Assembly (NCBI GenBank): GCA_021018995.1
Contig: CM037593.1
Location: forward strand, 43,227,810 to 43,291,809
Length of the DNA stretch: 64,000 nucleotides
Direction of reading: 5' to 3'
Origin: Chloranthus sessilifolius
Lineage: Eukaryota > Streptophyta > Magnoliopsida > Chloranthales > Chloranthaceae
The position numbers and the translations under genes were made by a program. Shown here piece by piece: positions 34,537 through 47,177 of this stretch (its first letter is position 1; every line of letters starts with the position of its first letter). The notes beneath the pieces are model-generated. The model was given only the letters and a program-made list of their open reading frames with translations, was not told the DNA's origin and did not search any database.

Positions 34537-35289
34537 CTGAATAAACAAAAGACAAACTTTGTATTGTAAGCCAATAAATAATGACACTTGTTGCAACTCT
34601 AGTAACATACAAGCAATCACATTAAGTGAAACAATACATTTTTATTTCACAATTGAAATAAGTAAATAAATAAATAGAGCTGTTCAGCGGCTAGTATGAT
34701 GGCTCTTTGAACCCTCAAAGAAGATAGTCACTATAAACAACAAATTTGCGTATAATATAAATCTAACACAAATCAATCATAACAAATTTTCTCTCGTTAA
34801 AAGAGAGTTTTATTGAAAATAGCGGACTTTACACTTTCGAGTATCGCAATTGATTCTCCGTTAATTATATCAAAATTGAATACTTCTGATTAAAAGCTAC
34901 TAAAGAAAAGTAAAGAAATTACATCTCTCACATAAACAAACTTAATTTTAAGTTTAGATTTTTATCGACATCTTCAATCCGTCACGAAATAGATGCATAA
35001 TTTATTGTCTTCATCAGAGATTTGGGAAAAATGAAATAGGAGATGACAGATGGGAGAACCCCTCCTCCAAAAGCCGATTTCATCTGATCGACAAGCGCGA
35101 GTCATTACTGGAGTAAGAACCTCGTGGATGAACCTTAAAATGAATTCTTGTTCTCTGGTCTCAAAGATGAATTCGAATACACAATCTATTCTCCTGGTAA
35201 CTGGTTATCAGAGGAGTTTCACTTTCAGTGATAGAGTATCTAATCATGAATTAGATATTGTTAAATACTTTAGAATTTGTCGATTATAT

Positions 35290-36165
35290 ATTATTTTATA
35301 ATGATTTTACCATTAGATTAGATCAAAGTCCTAAGATTTAGTCAATATATGATAAATTTACTATTAGATCTTGTTATGATCTTGTATATTATCGTTTGAC
35401 CAACAGTCAAATAGTCCACTATTAGATTTGATCAAAATTACAAGACCTGGTCAATATGTGATAAATTCACCATTAGATCTCATATTATAATTGTTTGACC
35501 AAAAGTCCATGAATTTATAGTTAAATTTGACCAAAATTATAAGATCTGATTAATATATAATAAATCTACCGTTGAATCTTGTTGCGAACTTGTATTATGA
35601 TCATTTGACAAAAGTCAATGAGTCAACCGTTGGATTTGACCAAAATTATAAGATCTGATTAATACATAATAAATCTATTATTGTATCTCGTTATGATCTC
35701 GTATTATGATTGTTTGACCAAAAGTCAACGAGTTCATCGTTGGATTTGACCAAAATCATAAGATCAAGCTAATATGTAAGAAATCTATCATTAGATCTTA
35801 TTAGTTTCTCGTATTATGATCGTTTAACCAAAATTCAACGAGTTTACCATTGAATTTGATCATTACCAAAAGATATGGTCAATAGGTAATAAATCCATCG
35901 TTAGATCTCATTACGATCTCGTATTATAATTGTTTGGCCAAAAGTAAATGAGTCTATCATTGAATTTGATCAAAATCATAAGATCTGATTAATATGTAAT
36001 AATTTCACCGTTAGATTTTATTACGATCTTGTACGATAATCGTTTGACGAAAAGTCAACGAGCCCATCGTTAGACTTGACCAAAATTGATCAATATGTAA
36101 TAAATCTATCATTGGATCTCATTATGATATCGTATTATGATTGTTTGACTAAAAGTCAAACGATC
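35290..36165. repeat. 110-bp satellite array in D5
   Basis: About eight monomers. Confidence 0.82.
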
Positions 36166-36574
36166 CACCGTAAAAAAAATTTGATCACGAGGTTAAGATT
36201 CAAATCCTACATTTGAGGGAGTGGTAACCTGAACCACAGGGGAGTGGTAAACTGTAATTTTGAGGTGTGATTCAAATCCGATAAAGCTGATGATTATGAG
36301 TCATTGTAGATAAATATTTTGGGTGTTGAAATCCGAAATCGTTCTTTGGATTCGTGATTGTAACCCGCACTAGTATTGAATTTGTAGTTGCAACTGAGGG
36401 TACCGAGAGCTATGCAGGGGGTTATATGCACAGAGCTTAACTATCTCTAAGTACAGAAGAAATTGGGTACGTTCTGTAACGCGTAATCCTAAATTACAAC
36501 CTTAAATCCTACTTTGGTAAGAGTCGTAACTCTTATCCTAAGTGTATCACCTTTAGGTAAGGGTCGTAGCTCTT

Positions 36575-38078
36575 TGTAGATACCCAAACTTGGCCTAAGG
36601 CCCGATCAAAACATACTTCAAAAAAGGTGCACCTCCGAGCTTCCGATAGCACTTCCCAAACCCTTAGAAACTTAACCCAAACCCTTAGAAGCCGATCCCC
36701 GACCCTTAGGAATCAACCCTAACCTACAGAACCCCTCCCAAACCTGTTTGAACCCTCCCGGGCAATGATTGGAGAGAGGTGTACTGAAGCTTATTGAGAC
36801 TGAATAAGGCACCATTGAAATGTAGAGGAATCAAAGCTTTCCAACAAGCCAGGAATCATCCCAATCCGAGTCATACATCAAAAGGTATGACAATTTGAGA
36901 TTGGGGCATAGTTGGGGGCATTTTGCCTAGCGTGAATAATATACACGCTAGGCCATTTCTGAAGGAATTTTGCCTAGCGTACATAATATACACGCTAAGC
37001 CAAATGGACCCCACAGCGAGCTCTAAACTTTTTACAGGCACTGTACATATGCCTAGCGTGTATAATACACACGCTAGGCTTAGCTACACTAACTGTGGGA
37101 TTTTGTCCGAATTTCACTTTTGAAGTTTGACTTGTTGACCATCCCCATGTTTAGAGTGAGTTTTTTTAGGACTGTTGCACCCCCATTTACCCTATTTGTA
37201 ACCCCCTAGTCATTTGAAATCCCACCCTATCATCTACCATTGAACCCATTCTCACACCTATCCATGACCTTGAAAAATCCAAAAACCTTAGATTTAGGAT
37301 TACCAAATTGCTAATCCCATTAGCTCTTAAGTACCCCCCTAATCTACTCCTTTTCTATTAATAGAGAGGCACCTCCCTTACTAATGGCTTGAAAAATTTT
37401 CCTAGAGAGAGAAAAAGATTAAGAGATCCCCTTCTCTTTGGTGCACCAAAACCCATACAAATTTCAGAACTATAGTTCATCCTTTAGACTCCATTACCCA
37501 TCATAAACCTTTGAGATTTAGCTAGAGCTACCCACTAGTCTTCTTCCAATACCTCTTAGCTACCAATAATTAGAGGCTTTAACCCATTTTCCAACCTCTT
37601 AAGCTATCAGAAGCTTATCGAGTGCACTCACACGAAGGTCCACAACTCTGCTATAAAGGCACGAGAGCTTCGGCTTTTCCCTCTACTCCTCTATCTTCTT
37701 TGCTTTTCCATTATCCAAGGATTCAAGCCGTTACGTGGCCAAATTTTTGGTATTTGCGGAGAGCTTGATAGGATCATAGCGCCTTCGGACAAAAGAAAGT
37801 GTTGTTTTATTTTATATTTCATTTTTATTTTGGCCATAAGTAGAGACTGCTTTAGAGCGCGTTGATCGGGTGCCTAACACCTTTTCGATCGATAACCGAA
37901 GCTCCTACCCAAGAGCCTTTGGCGTTAGACCGGTGAATCAGAGTCGTATTTTTACACTTCGGTGCTTTTAATGTTGATTTAGGTTTCCTGAGACACCAAA
38001 AGCTCCGGGCAGCAACTCTAAATTTACAGAAACGAGCGTATCGTCGCGACAGACTCGCGAGAGCCCACGGTTGCGTAG
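36575..38078 (+). mobile_element. G1 5' LTR (Tat-like Ty3/gypsy element)
   Basis: Starts TGTAGATACCCAAAC, breaking unit D5, and ends near GGTTGCGTAG, roughly the inverse of its start, just before a tRNA-Arg-type primer site. 1504 bp. It contains three copies of a 29-bp palindrome (36925-37079), 'TCTACTCCTTTTCTATTAATAGAGAGG' promoter-like AT sequence (~37340) and CCTTTTCGATCGATAACC downstream. No second LTR of this kind is in the window, so the element is truncated. Confidence 0.72.
36925..37079. repeat. three palindromes in the G1 LTR
   Basis: Copies at 36925-36953, 36972-37000 and 37051-37079 of a hairpin with arms GCCTAGCGTGTA / TACACGCTAGGC around ATAA. The same hairpin is in the G1 leader at 38914-39083. 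Confidence 0.85.
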
Positions 38079-38096
38079 ATGGCGACTCGGCTGTGG
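38079..38096 (+). other. G1 primer-binding site (tRNA-Arg type)
   Basis: ATGGCGACTCGGCTGTGG follows the LTR end. GGCGACTC-x-x-CTGGGG-like sites are known from Tat/Ogre-lineage elements primed by an arginine tRNA; one position differs from that pattern here. Confidence 0.6.
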
Positions 38097-39580
38097 AGTA
38101 GCTAGTAGAGCCTCCCCTTGCAGTTTGGCCTCTTTTGTTGTTTTTATTTCATTTTTGCTAACATTTGTTTGTGTTCTTTTTTTTTTCTCATACCCTTACG
38201 ATTCCATCAATTTTTCTCACTCCTACGATTCTGTCTATTTTTACTTACCCCTACTTTTCTGTCATTTACGTGCCTTAGCCAATTGACGGGCCTACTTGAG
38301 CATTGTCTTTACTTTCATTTATTTTCATCCATTTACATGCATTAGCCGATTGGCGGGCTTACTTGAGGATTTACACCCCTTAGTCGTTTGGCGGGCCTAC
38401 TTGAACTGTTAAATTTTCGCAATCATATCCTACCAGTGGACTCCGGCCCGTAGAGGCGGCACGTGATCATCACAACCTGTTTTTGAACCTAAGCAAATTT
38501 CCCTTTAAAATTTGAATATTAAAATTGAACCTTAAAAGGGAACTAAGGGACTTAATTCAGTTTCCATTAGGTAGATTTTAAAAGGGTGGAAATTTAGGCA
38601 GCGATACAAACGTCCCGGTTCTTAGTACGGTGACAGCCCCTAGTGGTGATGATCCAGAAAAGTACCACTCCATCCAGTATCTGAGAAGGCGCTTGTGCCG
38701 GAGGTATATAGGGTGGGTGACCAATCCAATTACGAAGCTTAAAACCCTTGGGGGAGAGCATTAGTCGTCCCGAATCAACCTTGTATCCCTAGGTTTGGAG
38801 AGGAGGGACTTGCTGCAACAAAGAAAATCCCCTCTAAGCACCGCCTCGAAAACCAAAAATCGCACCAATTTCGTGGCTCTGCATCGTCAAGATATATTAT
38901 ATACACTGTTTTTGCCTAGCGTGTATAATATACACGCTAAGCCAAAAAACCCCAGAAATACCCTAGCGTGTATAATATATACGCTAAGCGAAAAATCCTC
39001 AGATTTTGCCTAGTGTGTATAATATACATGCTAAGCCAAAATCTTCATATTTCTGGCCTAGCATATATAATACATACGCTAGGTATATTTCTGGCTAGGC
39101 AAACCGAATCTGAGGCCTTTTTCACTTCTCCTGAGTTCCTCGCTTAGTGGTTTAGGGCCTCAAGTAGACCTTACACGTTCTGACACCCAATATGCCCTCG
39201 TCGGTCAAAAGAGGTTACCCTTTTATTGACTTTTTCTAAGGGATCGGATTATTGCGTGGATTCTCGTGCCTTCACATAGATTAAGGGAGTTCCCTTTGAT
39301 TCTTCCGAAGCCCATTCGGGTCCCGCCGTGGGAAATATTTGAGTTGTGAACACCGCCCGAAATGGGAATTCCACGGCCCCGAAACTCATTGAAGAAAGGT
39401 TCATTTTCTTTATCCAAAAATAAAAAAAATTGAACAAAATTAATTAAAAATCCAAAAAGGAAAATAGCTTGTAGTGCTGGCACAACGGCATCGCCTTACC
39501 TTCTCTCATCTCGTAGGAGAAGGAGAAGACGGGTTTTCTGTCCTCACCCGAGGAATCCGTACCCAACCCGCCAATAAATT
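38097..39580 (+). other. G1 untranslated leader
   Basis: No supported gene. It contains three copies of a 'GGCGGGCCTACTTGA' unit (~38286-38405) and four copies of the GCCTAGCGTGTATAATATAC palindrome. A long leader before gag fits Tat-lineage elements. Confidence 0.5.
38914..39083. repeat. four palindromes in the G1 leader
   Basis: Copies at 38914-38942, 38961-38990, 39008-39036 and 39056-39083 of the LTR palindrome, with a few changes that often affect both arms. Confidence 0.82.
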
Positions 39581-40501
39581 ATGTCATGGGCGGTCGATCC
39601 GGCTTATGCCGATCCCAATTCATCACCACCACGCTCCTCGACTCATTTTTGTTCAGAGAAATTTTTTACATCCATTCTACTCATCCAACTACCATTTTTC
39701 GTCACCGAACCCTTCGGTGCAACCATATTTCCATCCGCACCCATCCAAAATTTGCCCATTTCCCCATCTCCTACTCTAAATCTGTCCACCTCCACCCCAC
39801 TTATACCCCATTTCCTACCCTAATAACCCTAATTTTCCTCCAAATCTGTCACCACCTCCAAATAACTCTAAATCTGTCCACCTCCAAATAACCCTAATTT
39901 TCCTCCATCCACATCTGCCACCACTCAAAATTCACCCCATTGTTCCCCCATGTCAAACCCACTTACATCTCACTTCCCTACATCCACCCCAAGCACACAC
40001 ATGCCCAATCCATCCACCATGCCCAATTTTCCCCAAACCATGCCCAATTTCCCATCTTTCCAACACATACTCAATTTTCCTACATTTTCCCATACCATGT
40101 CCAATCCATCACATATCCCCAGGTCATGCCCGATTTTACTCGAGTCATGCCTAATCTGTCCTACACACCCACCCAATCTATGCCCCATGTTCCCCCTTCG
40201 TCGGATGCACCCTTTACATCCACCCCATCACCCAATCCAATGGCCATGATGGATGAGATGATCAAGGCATATACCATCTGGAAGGCCTCTCAAAGCAGTA
40301 TCCCTCATCCACACCACACATCTTCCAACCCATCCTATACACTCCTAAGTCTCCATGCCTCTTTTCCCCAAGACTCTAATCAACCCCTCATTATTCATAC
40401 CACCCAAGATCCCCATCAAACATGGGATCACTAGAGTGAACCTCAAGGCCCCATACCCCAAGCCCACCAAGGCCCAATGGCCCAAGCCCACTAAGGCCCA
40501 A
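39581..40501 (+). pseudogene. gag: G1 gag, N-terminal Pro-rich part (broken)
   Basis: Non-globular Pro/Ser/His/Thr-rich coding sequence. An ATG at 39581 opens Met-Ser-Trp-Ala-Val-Asp; longer open frames follow in other phases (39940-40434: MMDEMIKAYTIWKASQSS in the middle of Pro-rich sequence). Several frame changes are needed. It ends in 24-bp Pro-coding repeats, where solo LTR S2 is inserted. It continues at 43140. Function by analogy: structural protein of the element. Start codon uncertain. Confidence 0.55.
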
Positions 40502-43134
40502 TGTGACCTGATTTGCATGCAAAAACCCATGCGATGAGTTGGCGCTAAGGCAACCCAATCTAATTGCACAACATCTCATTGCATAGCGAAAACAAAGTAG
40601 AACCACACTAACTAACCATCATAACAAAATAAAGAACTAGTACTATCCTTCAAAAGCTCAAAATGACGGTTCTAATTTCATATGAATACTTATGGAAAGA
40701 TGGTTCACCAAAAAGAATTAAGTTACAATTATCCTCCAAATTAAGTATTCTTCACATCGTCTCAAAATACTACTCTCTCAACCTAAGGCCAACTATGTTT
40801 GGCATCGCACAAAGAAAACATAACTCAGGGAGAAGTTCTTCTAGATCCTCACCAGGCGGTAACTCAGGATCCTCCCTCACCAAGCTCTCTGTTCCAATGC
40901 CTTCACCTGAACCTGTGATATTTAGTCGAGGATTGAGTTTCATCCAAGCTCAGTAGGAAAAAACTCATAGCATGTTTATATTACATCAATACATATCTTA
41001 TGGCATAATGAAACAAAATTTGTCAGAACATATGCACAGTGTGATTATCATGACATGAAAGGCACATACAATACTTGTTTGAAATTCATAACACATGCTC
41101 CCATTTTATTTCAACATATAAAAAGAAATTTAAAGTGCTTTACTTAAAGTATTAGAATGAGGAACTATAGCCTCAAGCTCCCGATGGAATATCCACCATT
41201 GTCGCTCATATGAATCCTTTTTCACATATATCCAAGGTCCCAAAAAGGTGGACACTTGGCCGAACATAATTACCGTTATATGGTAGGAGTCACAAAACAC
41301 ATCACAAGGTGCACGAATTGGTCGTCGTACCGGTCGGGTATTCACATGAAACCTTAAATCGATGTGTATACATATAGCTTATCGCCGTGTAAAGTGATAA
41401 TTATAGCTTATATCAAAGGTCAGAACGAAATGTGAAGGTCACACACACATATATAAATCGGAGTCAATCTCAAAAGATTCTATAATACTTGCACAATTTA
41501 GAAACATAATGATACACATGCCTTTTCAAATTTAAGTTATAAACGAAATTCACAAGATTGAATCCAAATTTGCATCGTAACATAACACACATGCTAATGT
41601 AGTAAATGCACATGATATCAAGTGTTCCCTACCTCAAAATCTTAACCCGCATGCGCTCAATCAGCCGTTTGGGCTTGTCCTTCGTCACACAATGCCAGGT
41701 CACCTAAACATATAAAATCTCTGGTTCACACCTTAGAACGATGTTAAACATACTCTGACAACTTCCCTCAAAATCTCATAGTTAAAACTTAACAAAATCC
41801 CAAATCTGGCCATTTCTATTGATCGAATCCTTATTTCGATCGATTGAAACCCATTTTCGATCGATCGAATCTCATTTCGATCGGTCGAACTCCTCCAAGC
41901 ATATATCGCCTCTCAGTTCGATCGAACGATTCTGCCTTTTCGATCGAATGAACACAAATTTAATTGATCAAAAATAATTTTGATCGGTCGAATCCTCACT
42001 AAGCTAAATGACTATAACGTAGTTCGATCAAACGAATCCTAATTCGATCGATCGAAAGCACATAATTCGATCGATCGAAAGCACATAATTCGATCGATCG
42101 AAAGCACATAATTCGATCGATCGACACTATTTTTATTGGTCGAATTCCTCGGGAGCTAAATGATAATTAACACAGTTCGATTGAACGAATTATAATTCGA
42201 TCAATGGAAATCATATGATTCGATCGATCAAAAATGTTTTGATCGGTTGAATCCCTCAAAAACTAAATAATAATTTGCACAATTTGATCGAATGAATTTT
42301 AATTCGATCGATCAAATTTCTAATTTGATCGATCGAGGATATTTCGATCGGTCGAATCCTCACAATAGACTTTTCCAAAATCTCTGTTCTATACATTTTG
42401 ATCGATCGAGTGTGGAATTCGATCGATCGAAACACACTTCGTTCGATCAAAATTTACTTCGATCGAACAAATTTCCTTAAACTTTGAATTCTTCCTTCTC
42501 AAGTCCATTTCGATTGATCGAACTAAATTTCGATCGGTCGAAATGAACATATTTCTTCTGTTCTTGTGTTTTCACATTCGTTCTTTTTCTTTTCTTGAAT
42601 CAAACCTCATTTCTTATGATGCTCTCTTGATCAAAGACAAATTTAACTCCACCTAACACGAATTTACAATATACATCTAAACTCCATACCTTAATTTGAT
42701 ATAATCCTCCTATCTTTGCTTCTAGGTCGGACTAGGGTTCACCAAGCGAGCAGCGACCCTTCGTCGCTCCAAACCCTTAGCTGCAAGCCTCAAGATTGAA
42801 TCGATCACGCATGCAATTCACATTCAATACTCGTTTCACCCCTCTCCTCTTAACTCCTAATGATGAGCAATAAATAGGGTTTTGAATGCAAATTTTAATG
42901 AGGCATTTATTTCCCCTTTATAACCAAGCCCTAGGCTTTGGTACAAAGCGGTTACACCAAGGTTGGGTGTATGCGGTTCAATAGCCCATAACCTAACCTA
43001 CATATATAAAATCCGTTCCGTCGAATTTGATCTATAGACATTACTTAGCCCATCGGTACAGTCCTCAACGTACGGATCGTTAGGCACATATACCGAGGTG
43101 TATAGTTCATAGGTTAGAACTCAGTGACGTTACA
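40502..43134 (-). mobile_element. solo LTR S2 (Tekay type, minus strand)
   Basis: 2633 bp, ends TGTGACCTGA...GACGTTACA, with the 5-bp target duplication CCCAA at 40497-40501 and 43135-43139. It is inserted in the Pro-rich repeats of G1 gag. On the minus strand it has a TATA box (GGTTATAAAGG, ~42925), a donor-like AAG|GTATGG (42689), an array of TCGATCGATCGA (41818-42545), the GAGGTAGGGAACAC block, and a diverged acidic-peptide segment (~40925-40822). The GAACCATC half of the stem-loop is present but its partner is not. Confidence 0.93.
41818..42545 (-). repeat. palindrome array TCGATCGATCGA in S2
   Basis: About 20 exact or near copies of CGATCGATCG, including three perfect tandem copies of an 'AATTCGATCGATCGAAAGCACAT'-like 22-bp unit near 42053-42122. 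It replaces the CGATTAATCG motif of T1/S1 at the same place in the LTR. Confidence 0.88.
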
Positions 43135-43139
43135 CCCAA

Positions 43140-43450
43140 TGGCCCATGACCCTCAGGACCCCATACCCCAAACCCACAAAGGCCAAAGGCCCAACACTCT
43201 ATACCCAAGCCCACCAAGGCCCAATACCCTAAGCCCACCAAAGCCCAATACCCCATACCCATCAAAGCCCAATGGCCCAAATCCAAACCCATTAGGTCCC
43301 AATACCCCAAACCCACCAGGGCCCAATACCCCAAGCCTACCAAGGCCCCATACCCCAAACCCACCAGGGCCAATACCCCAAGCCCACCAGGGCCCAATAC
43401 CCCAAGCCTACCAAGGCCACATAACCCATACCCAAATCAATCAAGGCCTA
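43140..43450 (+). repeat. 24-bp Pro-coding minisatellite in G1 gag
   Basis: About twelve units near TACCCCAAGCCCACCAAGGC(CCAA), in frame over most of their length. Two or three more units lie left of S2 at 40440-40500. Confidence 0.8.
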
Positions 43451-43498
43451 CACCCGGAAGCCCCAATCTCCCATCCTCCCTCGTTCCCCCAATATCCC

Positions 43499-44180
43499 AC
43501 ATACCCCCAACGGGCCCCCATTCCACCCCAAATGATGCACCCATATAAGCTAGTCTCTCAACCCATCATGGGCCCTACTTTTCCGCAAGTCTCACACCCA
43601 ACCCAATATGGGAATCCATTCCATACCATTAACCACCCTCAGTTCACCCATCCCCATACCTTTCAGACTTAAGGATTCCCCCATATACAATGGGCCCACC
43701 AAGCACCCATCCGGCCTACTTAGAACCAGTAAAACAATCTCACCCTCCCTCCACCATATATAGACCCAAAGTATGAGGAGGATGAGATCAGGAATAGTGG
43801 AGCCTATGCAGGGGGATTCACTAGCTTTAATCCCCCGCCACATACCCCCAACGGGCCCCCATTCCACCCCAAATGATGCACCCATATAAACTAGTCTCTC
43901 AACCCATCATGGGCCCTACTTTTTCGCAAGTCTCACACCCAACCCAATATGGGAATCCATTCCATACCATTAACCACCCTCAGTTCACCCATCCCCATAC
44001 CTCTCAGACCTAAGGATTCCCCGATATACAATGGGCCCACCAAGCACCCATTCGGCCTACTCAGAACCAGTAAAACAATCTCACCCTCCCTCCACCATAT
44101 ATAGACCCAAAGTATGAGGAGGATGAGATCAGGAATAGTGGAGCCTATGCAGGGGGATTCACTAGTTTTAATCCCCCACC
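43499..44180. repeat. 341-bp direct tandem duplication in G1 gag
   Basis: 43499-43839 and 43840-44180 differ at only a few positions, so the duplication is recent compared with the rest of the element. 341 is not a multiple of 3, so it shifts the frame. Confidence 0.9.
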
Positions 44181-44999
44181 ACTCGTTTCACTAACCCACC
44201 GGTAGTCTAAAGTGAGTGGAGGCCACCTGTCGAGGGACCGGTCTACTGTCCAAAGAGTCAGAGCTATTAAGAGAGCAAATGGACAAGATCCAAAAATAGC
44301 TGATGAAGATGGGTGGAGCAGAAATACATGCCACAACTTTCTCTGACTTATGCCTATTCGTAGAGGTCCCCTTACCCTCAAAATTCAAAGTTCCAGTCTT
44401 CGACAAATACAACGACACAAGCAATCCCATTGCACACCTCAAGTCCTACTGCGAGGACATGTACTAGTATGGAGGGGACGAGCGACTATTCATAAAAGTC
44501 TTCCAGAAAAGTCTTACTGGCCCGACTCTGAGGTGGTTCACTTCATTGAAACCTTCCATGATCAAAACATGAAAGGATCTGACCCATCTATTTCAAGAAC
44601 AATATGTCTACAACATAGACATTGAACCCCGCAAGTTGGATCTAGCCCGGCTAAAGCAGAAGCCCGATGAAGCCTTCAACAACTATCTGGGGCGATGGAG
44701 GGCATTGGCAGCTCAGGTCAGGAACAAGATACCCGATGATGAGTAAATCGAGATGATCTCGAAAAATACTCTATCAGTCATCTCAGATTTTCTGGTATAC
44801 CAACAGCAGTCCAGTTTCGTTGATCTGGTAAGAAATGCCAACTGATGTTAAGATGCCATAAGAGGATGATTAAATAAAATCATAAACAGCGGGATTCGAA
44901 GGTTCACTGAATAGAGGAATGACAGGAGAACTGGAACAGATGTACAGACAATCGTAAATACACGACCTAACCCCAGCATAACTCCATTCCAACTCTAGG

Positions 45000-45655
45000 T
45001 ATCATGATCAGTGACATAATGTACTAATTTATCACCCTTAACTTAGTTTGTTACTAATAAGTTAATGATGTGTAGATATTAAGGATAATCAATAAAAGAG
45101 ACCTAAAATGATAATATTTGTCAAAATGGACTCATAGAGCAATAAAAAGACGATTGAGCATAAAAAGAAAATTCACCGCCTACTGAAGGACGAAAAATTG
45201 TGTTTAACGATTTTATAGAACGATTGAGTGTTGTTACTAAAGAGAATAGAAAATTGTAATTTATGATTCTTCAAAAGAGTATGATATAGAGAAAAGCGAT
45301 AAATCGTAAAATAGAAAATATCCAATAAGAAAGCTATGAAAGATAGAAAATCGTGATTTACGATTTTCCAAAAAAGAAAGAAAAGAGACAATCGTGATTT
45401 ATGATTGTAGAAGCTTTTCTGTTGCCATTATTACTGCTGATCACGTGAGAATGAACATTGCCATGAACAAAATTAGAAGTTTGGCTAATCACGGATCTGA
45501 GAGGTTGACGAAGAAGAATCTTAAAAGGACTCTGCTGCTAAAATAAAGGAAGAAATTCAGAAGCGCATCAATTATCCGAAGCAAGGAACTATAAGATTGG
45601 AAGTAGAGTTATATTAAGATAGTTTTATTTCTTTTATTAAGAAAACAAACTCTAG
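45000..45655. other. unassigned AT-rich segment between G1 and T2
   Basis: No gene seen. From 45150 to 45420 there are repeated short inverted motifs of the form AATCGT..ACGATT (for example AATCGTGATTTACGATT), perhaps a palindrome array from another element. Confidence 0.4.
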
Positions 45656-47177
45656 TTGCTAAGTTAGGGAGGAGTTTCACACGTGAAACCAATTTGTTAG
45701 GTTTTGAAGGTGCAAGTTAGAGAGAGAAGAAGGATTTCTAGAATCCATATGTTAGATTCACTAGATCGTAATGAAGTTTATGCGAAGTGCATGTGAGTGT
45801 GAAGGATCACCTACGATTTCGTTGGCTAGGTCGTGAACGAGGAATTCGGTGAGATCAGGTGCATTTTGGAAACCCTTTTCTTGCAACGAAGAAGATGATC
45901 CGATTTACGAGAGAATCGTTGACATAAAGGTGAGAAATCAATACCGTAAAGTGTTGAAAGTTAGTTATTTAAGGTTTATTATAACATGTATGATGTATGG
46001 AAGAGATTTGATGAAGATCGAGTTGAGGAAAAACTATCTGAAACATCTCTGGTTCTCACGCGCCTGAGCTCCAGGGCTCGCTCACACGAGAAGCCCTTCG
46101 GAAGATATAGGTAAGCCCGTGGGGCTCTGTGACTCGCTCACATGAGGACTTAAGTGACGTGAGGCTCGTTCGTGTGACCATCTGTAGTGGGCCAAATTCC
46201 AGTCGGCCATGAGAGAAATATCATGTTTTGGGCTTGCGCGCCCGAGCTCCAGAGCTCGCTCGCGCGAGAAATAGTGTGTAATCTGTTTATTTCTTTTGGT
46301 CTAAATTCTTTAGAAATATATACCTTAGGTTCTTTTAAGCATTCTTAAGAGACGTTTGGATATTTGAATATAGGATTAGCGGGTTAAGCATACGTGTGGA
46401 CTCGTAAGAGCTATGAATGGAATGATTTAAGCATGACTTGAGGTAGGGAAAACTTCGTAATATGTGCATTTGGTTTCGTTAGCATGACTTTTATGATATG
46501 ATAGAAATGTTTATGAATGTGTAATATTTGTAAATCATTCGGCATGGAATACGTTCATGTATTTCAATAAGTGTGTGTGATGTCAATAATGTGTAGGTGT
46601 GATATCAGTAAATGTTATATGTGTGTGTGTGTGACCTTGAAAGCAAAACCTAATATAAATTATCACAATACACGGTGAATAACTATATGTAAAATTTACA
46701 CTTTGATTTAAGGTTGTGTTGAATACCCTATCGACGCGACGGTATTCCAGTGACTGGTACGACGGGATATCCATACTTGTGTTTCGGTACGACATGATAT
46801 CCGTTCTTTGATTTCCAGTTTGTAAAAATACTTCGTTCGACACATGTCTCCTAATTCAAATGGGCTTGCGCAACTTATGTGAATTGTTTATTGAGCGACG
46901 ATGTTTGGGGATTCCATCGGTATAATATGTGGCTCTCGATGCTATAATTGCTTGAGAGATTATTTAAGTAAATTATTTAAGTGTGTGTGTTAAGAGAACA
47001 ATTTGAGTAACCATGAGTAGTGTGTTTTGAAACATTGCATCAGATGTTAGGTTTGACAATTCAAATACTTTAAATAGTACATCTTTGTAAGGAAATTGTG
47101 AATCTCATATGAAAAGCATATTTTCGATTATGCCATGAAGTATACGTTTGATATCATAATATGCATGCTACTTATAT

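Larger units (their letters stand above)
33730..36574. repeat. repeat unit D5 (cut by element G1)
   Basis: Same parts as D4 plus the GTAAGGGTCGTAGCTCTT region. That region stops abruptly at 36574 where the G1 LTR begins; in D1/D2 it goes on with ATCCTAAGTGTATC. The remainder of D5 is not found in the window. Confidence 0.82.
43140..44990 (+). pseudogene. gag: G1 gag, continued: Pro-rich repeats and capsid domain
   Basis: After S2 the Pro-rich part goes on (43140-43672 open frame; PNTPNPPG-type repeats), then a duplicated 341-bp segment. From ~44350 to 44830 there is a capsid region in one frame: VPLPSKFKVPVFDKY, NPIAHLKSYCEDMY, SLTGPTLRWFTSLKPSMI, LTHLFQEQYVYNIDI, LARLKQKPDEAFNNYLGRWR. That is the Retrotrans_gag pattern of Tat-type elements. 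Nonsense codons occur (TAG after Asp-Met-Tyr, TGA after Ile-Lys-Thr, TAA after Asp-Asp-Glu). Similarity fades near 45000; no protease or pol follows, so the element is truncated. Confidence 0.72.

Noticed and set aside
39970..40188. Minus-strand Gly-rich frames opposite the Pro-rich gag (also 43107-43397)
   Set aside because: They are the complement of Pro-coding repeats; the plus strand links to a recognisable capsid domain.
42256..42480. Frames rich in Ile-Asp-Arg-Ser in S2
   Set aside because: They are translations of the TCGATCGATCGA array on both strands.
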